A DNA stretch of 64,000 bases from Xestospongia bergquistia. Its lineage: Eukaryota > Porifera > Demospongiae > Haplosclerida > Petrosiidae. Each line of letters begins with the position of its first letter. Position 1 is the stretch's first letter. The notes under the pieces are model-generated. The model was not told where the DNA came from. It saw only the letters and a program-made list of their open reading frames with translations, and did no database searches. Below, piece by piece: positions 48,855-64,000 of this stretch. Made by a program: the position numbers and the translations under genes. The stretch is from contig OZ014420.1 of assembly GCA_963965975.1 (NCBI GenBank), forward strand, positions 770,001 to 834,000, given 5' to 3'.

Positions 48855-49034
48855 TATTGTTAAAAAGGCTGTGTATACAGTTCTAGCAGAAATGAAATCC
48901 TTCAATGTGAAATTAATAATAATATCCTAGACCCTAAAATGTAAGCGTCCGGTATTTAAATTATACGCGTTTAATTTTTAATTTTTAATTTTTGCCACCG
49001 CCTACTAACAAGTAATAAATGCAGGTCGATAGTC

Positions 49035-49553
49035 ATGAGGTTTATGAAATTATTTCCTAAACTATTGAATTATGCTGCTACTCATCAAAAATATACAAAT
49101 TTAGTTCGTCTACTTCTCAATACATGGCCTCCTTTTAGAGGACAAGGGATTCGAGTAACAAACATCAACAAATCATTGACAAGAATGGATGTTCAACTCA
49201 AACCTAAGCGGTCGAACCAAAGTGCCTTTGCTGTGTTTGGTGGAAGTATATATAGTTTATCAGAACCTTTCTACATGTTATTATTTTTAGCACATTTTGG
49301 TAATAACCATATTATCTGGGACAAGAGTGGACTCATTACATTTATTTCACCAGCAAAAAACACCATTAATGTAACATATGAAATCACACCTGCTCAGATT
49401 CAAGATGTCATTGAGAGATGTAAAGATGGAGCACCTGTATTAGAAACATTTAATATTGATTTAATAGATACTTCGGGAGAACTAGTAGCTCAAGTTGAGA
49501 AGGTTGTGTACATTAGAAAGAAACAAGAAAAAACATCTAGTGAACAAAAATGA
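49035..49553 (+). CDS. DUF4442 hotdog-fold protein, copy 3
   Basis: Single exon, 172 residues, closest to copy 2 (shared LVRLLLNTWPPFRGQGIRVTNINKSLTRMD start region and KKQEKTSS tail at slightly different residues). It has VFGGSIYSLSEPFYMLLFLAHFG and WDKSGLITFISPAKN. It ends 142 bp before the GCN2 start codon on the same strand. All three copies keep open frames and the conserved Gly-Gly-Ser and Trp/Ala-Asp-Lys-Ser residues, so all look functional. Confidence 0.9.
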   Translation: MRFMKLFPKLLNYAATHQKYTNLVRLLLNTWPPFRGQGIRVTNINKSLTRMDVQLKPKRSNQSAFAVFGGSIYSLSEPFYMLLFLAHFGNNHIIWDKSGLITFISPAKNTINVTYEITPAQIQDVIERCKDGAPVLETFNIDLIDTSGELVAQVEKVVYIRKKQEKTSSEQK

Positions 49554-49695
49554 AGTGGAGAGTGTGTTCAGCAGATTAATACTTTGTAATTTTCATACTG
49601 TCTACTATGAATAATGTCATTGAAGATAATTTATTAACTTAGAGATGGGTGGAGCTAGTTTGCTTTTGAGGGAGGAGGGGGCCTATTGAGGGGGT

Positions 49696-59958
<10,263 letters not shown>

Positions 59959-60752
59959 CAAAGAGCACATTAAATTATTCTTAAATTCATTTATTTAATT
60001 AAAGTCATTTTGTTATTTACTGTGAACTATACATATCACACATCTGTATATAATGTTTATCACTATTAAACACACTTCAATTCTTAAAGTGATAATAGGT
60101 CAGCTGCTGTAAAAGGATTACAATAATATGTTAACATTAGCAAGACATTAATACAATCAGTATACATATTAATTGTCTGTGAACAGATTGAACAGGGTGT
60201 GTCTGAGTATGTAGATGTTGTGTACATTAAATACACTACATATGTACATGTAATAGCATCACAATAACAGAACAATATAGATCTAATACTTGTAGGTTAC
60301 TGCTCAGTATACTCTCTCATTAATCAGACTAGAGTCAGGTCTATGCTTATAGATTTATTGTGCTGATTTATTGAGAATTCATTACGGTAAGTTGATGTTC
60401 GTTATCTTAATTTACTTACTCCATTAAGATATAAGATAGAGATATATAGCTAGTATGTGTTTTGAATTGAGAATAAATTAATAATGAGAAGAATAGTATC
60501 AACAATAATAGTGTCATCAATTCTAGTTTGTTGTGTTATTTGTAAGTCTAAACAGTTGTAATTCTTATAGCTTATAATGTCTTATGGCAGTACTAACATA
60601 CACTAACATCATTTCTTTATTTAGTTACTCATTGACAGTTTGTATTGCATGATAGCTAATGAACAGAAAATAGCAGTAAATGTGGGACTTTGTACTAAGT
60701 CATCACATGTATTGCTGTTGTTTATGACTGTGTTTTTACAGAGTTGTTATCT
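59959..60752. other. Intergenic region after GCN2
   Basis: AT-rich DNA without a recognised gene. An ATG at 60484 opens a short hydrophobic peptide (IVSTIIVSSILVCCVI) followed by a donor-like gtaagt. Splicing it to the acidic ORF at 60753 would create a stop at the junction (t|ag), so it is not annotated as an exon. Confidence 0.5.
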
Positions 60753-60947
60753 ATGGGTGGGATTTTTGGAAAAGCAAGAGAAGAAGATGAGGAGACAAGT
60801 GATGTTGAAGATCAAGAGGAAGTGGAAGATGAACAACAATCAGAAGATGAGACAACTCAAGAAGACAAAAAGGAAACAGCAGAGAGTTCAAAAGAAGAAA
60901 GAGACAAGTCGGAGAAGTCAAAGAATGAAGCTACAAAAACTGACTAA
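60753..60947 (+). CDS. Doubtful small acidic ORF
   Basis: 64-codon frame beginning MGGIFGKAREEDEETSD, then Glu/Asp/Lys-rich to the stop at 60947. An acceptor-like tttttacag lies just upstream at about 60740, suggesting it may be the last exon of a short gene. The composition resembles many disordered acidic tails, so no family can be named. It could also be a chance low-complexity ORF. Confidence 0.3.
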   Translation: MGGIFGKAREEDEETSDVEDQEEVEDEQQSEDETTQEDKKETAESSKEERDKSEKSKNEATKTD

Positions 60948-61135
60948 TGTGATACTATATTAAACTACATATATCATGATACTGATCCACAAGAATGGAT
61001 TATTTGTAAAACTCCTAATTTCATTGTAATAAATTAAGCAGTATTTTTAAATGATAATATATAATTACTTTTAAATAATACAGAAATTGACTAATACTGT
61101 TAAACTCTTTGAGTTAAACACTCAAGAAATTGACT

Positions 61136-62393
61136 TCATCTTCGTTTTGGAAATAATCGTATGAAGATAACCATTTGAATAAAAACAACAAACACTATAG
61201 CTAACATTAACCATATGCCACAGGAACAACCTCTGTTCTTTTCTTTTAATCTGCCTGTCTCTCTCTGAACACTATCAATATTTTCATCTGCCAATTTCGT
61301 TGTTTTCTCAAGCACCTGAGTACATATAGTGATCATTATAACATGCAAAATAATTGATACCTCAGTATCACTTTTAATAATATCTCGAGCTACTTCAGAA
61401 TGATGCTTCAATGATCGTGCCATTTCAATCATTTCTTCTGCTATCTTCTCTTGTCTTTCCTCATGTTCCTTTAATGTATGCTCTAATTCATCCGGCTCAG
61501 TACTCCTACTGAACAGTTCTTCTCGCATAGCTTGGTTGCTACGGGTAACTGATCGTCTCAATAAACTATTACCCTTTAAATTAGGTGTATCCAAAGACCG
61601 TTGGTCTGGAGTAATCAGAGTAGAAGTACTAACCACAACATGTGACATAGTAGAGGATTGAGGAGAAACTATGAGAGAAAGAGTGAAGAGAGAACTGATC
61701 TATAGTTAACATAATATTATGTTGTTTATAAATTACATACACATTTAGTACTTTATTGATATAACAAAAAATAAATACCAAATGTTATTTGATCTTCATT
61801 TTTTTTCTGCTTCTTTCGTTCATTCATGTCTCTGACAACCTCTTGAAGAATAGTTAATCTTTGTTTAAAAGTTCTTAGTTGATCATTGTTAATACTACAA
61901 ATGAGGAAGTAGTAATATGTTGTCCAATATGTATACTAAATAATAATTAAGTAAGGTACCATACATAGTAATTAATAACACTTATATTGTAAATGATGAA
62001 AGAGACCATGTGGTCTGATTCTCATGTTCAATATAATAATGAGTCTGGGAATGCGTCTAGTTGAGACTATGGGCTGCCTTGTTTTATGAGTGCAATAACT
62101 TGCTAACATAACACGTTACTGTGATAAGTATTACTTTCATTAAGAAGGTAAGTCATATCTTACTTACTAGCTACTGTAACTTTTGTCCAATTCAGCAATC
62201 TTTTCATTTAAAGCATCTACATACTTTGAGAATAAATACAACAACTTACACTTGTCAAATTAGAATGCCTTACTTTGATGACCCGCCATTCTTGTCCTCT
62301 TATTTTCACTTTCTCACCAAGAATATCTTCACATCGAGATATAAGTCGTTCAACATTCTTAACACAGACACTAGCACTCCCCATATTAGGCAT
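61136..62393 (-). CDS. USE1: Vesicle transport SNARE USE1, 5 exons
   Basis: ER-located Q-SNARE working with syntaxin 18 and the Dsl1/NRZ tether in Golgi-to-ER retrograde traffic (family knowledge). Five exons join in frame to 259 residues, the same length as the human protein: 62274-62393, 62168-62223, 61779-61894, 61361-61668, 61136-61315. The N-terminus (VERLISRCEDIL, EWRVIKYVDAL) matches the USE1 N-terminal region. The SNARE region runs EKIAEEMIEMARSLKHHSEV, IIKSDTE, LEKTTKLADENIDSV. A single C-terminal membrane anchor (GIWLMLAIVFVVFIQMVIFIR) ends LFPKRR. The second ATG at 62384 is an alternative start. It is on the opposite strand to GCN2 and convergent with the doubtful acidic ORF. Confidence 0.95.
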
Positions 62394-62744
62394 TAATTTT
62401 TAACCCTTAATACATCCACACTGAAGCCAATGAAGCAAAAGTAAATGATGTTTAAGTCTGTTACTGCAACTGCACCAATACAAGCACTGTCACCTTCACA
62501 GATTATACTGTCACCATTACACACTCTCACAACCAGTACACAGTCAGACTCTTTGACCACTCACACAAGAAAAGAATTCACCCACATCTATTCTCAGGGT
62601 CACTGTCTCATGAGCAGTTCACCAATCCTTCAATCTGGAGGTTAGTCAATGCATTTTCACTAGTAAATTGTACTTTTGTAACAAACATTATTTATACTAT
62701 GTAAGTTAGAACATAAAAATAAAAGCTCCAGTGAAATCACACAA
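62394..62744. other. Short intergenic region upstream of USE1
   Basis: About 350 bp between two minus-strand genes: the USE1 promoter/5' UTR and the 3' UTR of the next gene. A short plus-strand Thr/Ser-rich ORF here has no support. Confidence 0.5.
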
Positions 62745-64000
62745 TCAGTAATTTGTTGGAAATTTAACGACAATGTGACATGCATATCCAATTAGTTGAC
62801 CGCCTGGAAGTGATAACAAGAGACTGCCATTTTCTCTTTGAACATGAAATTTATAAAGTTTTTTTCCATCTTTGTTGTCTCCATACATACGTCCAAAAGA
62901 GAATGGTCCATAGCCACCTGAGACAAGTGGCTCATATGAGAGAGCTAATAGATCTGTTATAACTTTGGGAGGGAGAAAGTGACTTGGTATACTTATTTGG
63001 ATATCTGTGGCTATAAGAAGAGAAGCAGGAAAGGCCGGTAAAAGGTACTGACCTGATGACACTGACTTTCTGAATTTAGAAGGAGTTGATCGTGGTCCTG
63101 GTGAAACTAGGATCTGTGCCTGTTGTAAAGGTTTAAAGAATAAATTTACAGTGGAACCTCTTGTAAAGGACACCTCAATATTTAGATAACTTGTACTAGT
63201 CTCTACTATAAGGACAGTTCTATAAGAACAAGTCCTTGGCAAAGTATTCGCTGTCCACAATAGAAAGTTTCATTGTAATTGTTTAGGCATGCATTCTAAT
63301 GTCAATAAAATATTTAAGGGACCTTACCTTTGAAAATTTTATAAGTTTTCTAAACAACGTTTGATTAAACCACTTTCTTTCAACATCTACAGCTATGATA
63401 GTTGCGTCAACTGTAATATTATTAACTAGAGTGTTCAAATGACCTTCCACTGTTTTTAAATACTTGGAAATAGTTTTCCTAGCTTTCATATGACTCCTGT
63501 CTCTATTCAAATACCATAATCTACTTTCTTTTAGCTTCTGTGGTAGTCTGAAGTCATTAAAGTGTTTCACTTTTTGTTGCGAAGCTTGTGGATTGAAATG
63601 AAATTTGAAAAAATGCAAATCTGTGTTGTCAAGAGTCATATTTGTTTGCAGCTTCAACAATGTATTGCTTATTTGTTGTGACTTTAGGTTCCTCAAAATT
63701 GTCGATGCATTAATACTGGCATTCAACTCTTTTATTATTGCCTTTAAGATGTGAGAACCATGTCTTGGAATTGAGGATCGTATCGATTGATATTTCCAGT
63801 GTAGAACTGTATGTTTTTCTCGCAACTTTTCAATTAGTGATCTTAACAGAGTCACCTTCCTGCATGAGCTTTTTTTGTTAGTGTATCTACACAATAATGT
63901 AGCTTGATTCTTTTCTATAACTTTTTGCATAATTTTGGACTTTGAGAGGAAGTACTTCTTTTTAATGTTACGATACTCTTTGAGATAATCTTTAGAACTT
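62745..64000 (-). CDS. Second member of the YGPFS/RPW-like uncharacterised family (5' end outside window)
   Basis: Two exons are visible. The first is open from the right window edge to 63328 (donor aaag|gtaagg); the second is 62745-63119 (acceptor caacag|gcacag). They join in frame to give about 349 residues of C-terminal sequence. A Lys/Arg-rich helical part is followed by TIIAVDVERKWFNQTLF, VSPGP, YLLPAFPASLLIATDI, YGPFSFG and LPGGQLIGY. These are the same motifs in the same order as in the gene at 12682-15504, and the intron before VSPGP is in the same place and phase. It differs in having Lys-Trp instead of Arg-Pro-Trp, and Phe-Gly-Arg-rich instead of Ser-rich sequence after YGPFS. The start, and whether it is secreted, cannot be seen. 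Confidence 0.8.

Noticed and set aside
60484-60947. A two-exon secreted acidic gene joining the hydrophobic ATG ORF at 60484 to the acidic ORF
   Set aside because: The only good donor and acceptor create a stop codon at the junction; no alternative pair kept the frame.
62445-62645. Plus-strand Thr/Ser-rich ORF
   Set aside because: Short, low complexity, between two well-supported minus-strand genes, no splice or homology support.

Overview
This is a eukaryotic, almost certainly metazoan, nuclear window. It is AT-rich and gene-dense, with many short introns (often 50-100 bp). It carries orthologues of animal genes for DNA repair, RNA modification, splicing, membrane traffic and stress signalling. 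The compact genes, frequent tandem repeats in introns and bacterial-like intronless genes suggest a basal animal, most likely a sponge; that is an inference, not proven by any marker here. No tRNA, rRNA or CRISPR array was recognised.

Layout: 0-11.5 kb (+) HELQ helicase, one intron of which is filled by a 6-kb minisatellite. 12.7-15.5 kb (+) is a secreted coiled-coil protein of an uncharacterised family. 15.6-17.05 kb (-) is intronless PUS10, divergent from 17.2-26.0 kb (+) KHDC4/BLOM7, whose last large introns carry two minisatellites. 27.4-29.5 kb (-) is a small secreted protein with Reeler-like and sushi-like parts. 29.5-33.7 kb is gene-poor, with one doubtful secreted ORF. 33.7-43.9 kb (-) is AGGF1 (FHA and G-patch), with MITE-like elements and duplicated splice sites in its introns. 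44.3-47.1 kb (-) is SCAMP. 47.4-49.6 kb (+) holds three tandem intronless DUF4442 hotdog-fold genes. 49.7-60.0 kb (+) is GCN2 (EIF2AK4). 60.75-60.95 kb holds a doubtful acidic ORF. 61.1-62.4 kb (-) is the SNARE USE1. 62.7 kb to the right edge (-) is a second, partial member of the same uncharacterised family as the 12.7-kb gene.

The genes are mostly unrelated housekeeping functions and do not form a pathway. Two themes stand out. First, several intronic tandem arrays begin exactly at, or contain, the host intron's splice site, so the array reiterates donor- or acceptor-like sequences (GCN2 51.7 kb, AGGF1 38.3 and 42.8 kb, KHDC4 22.7 kb, HELQ 10.6 kb). CT microsatellites also sit, in the transcribed strand, directly upstream of 3' splice sites in many introns. 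Second, two genes about 50 kb apart share an unnamed C-terminal domain with the same intron position, one of them with a clear signal peptide. Exon coordinates given below are read from GT/AG sites and reading-frame continuity; none has transcript support.
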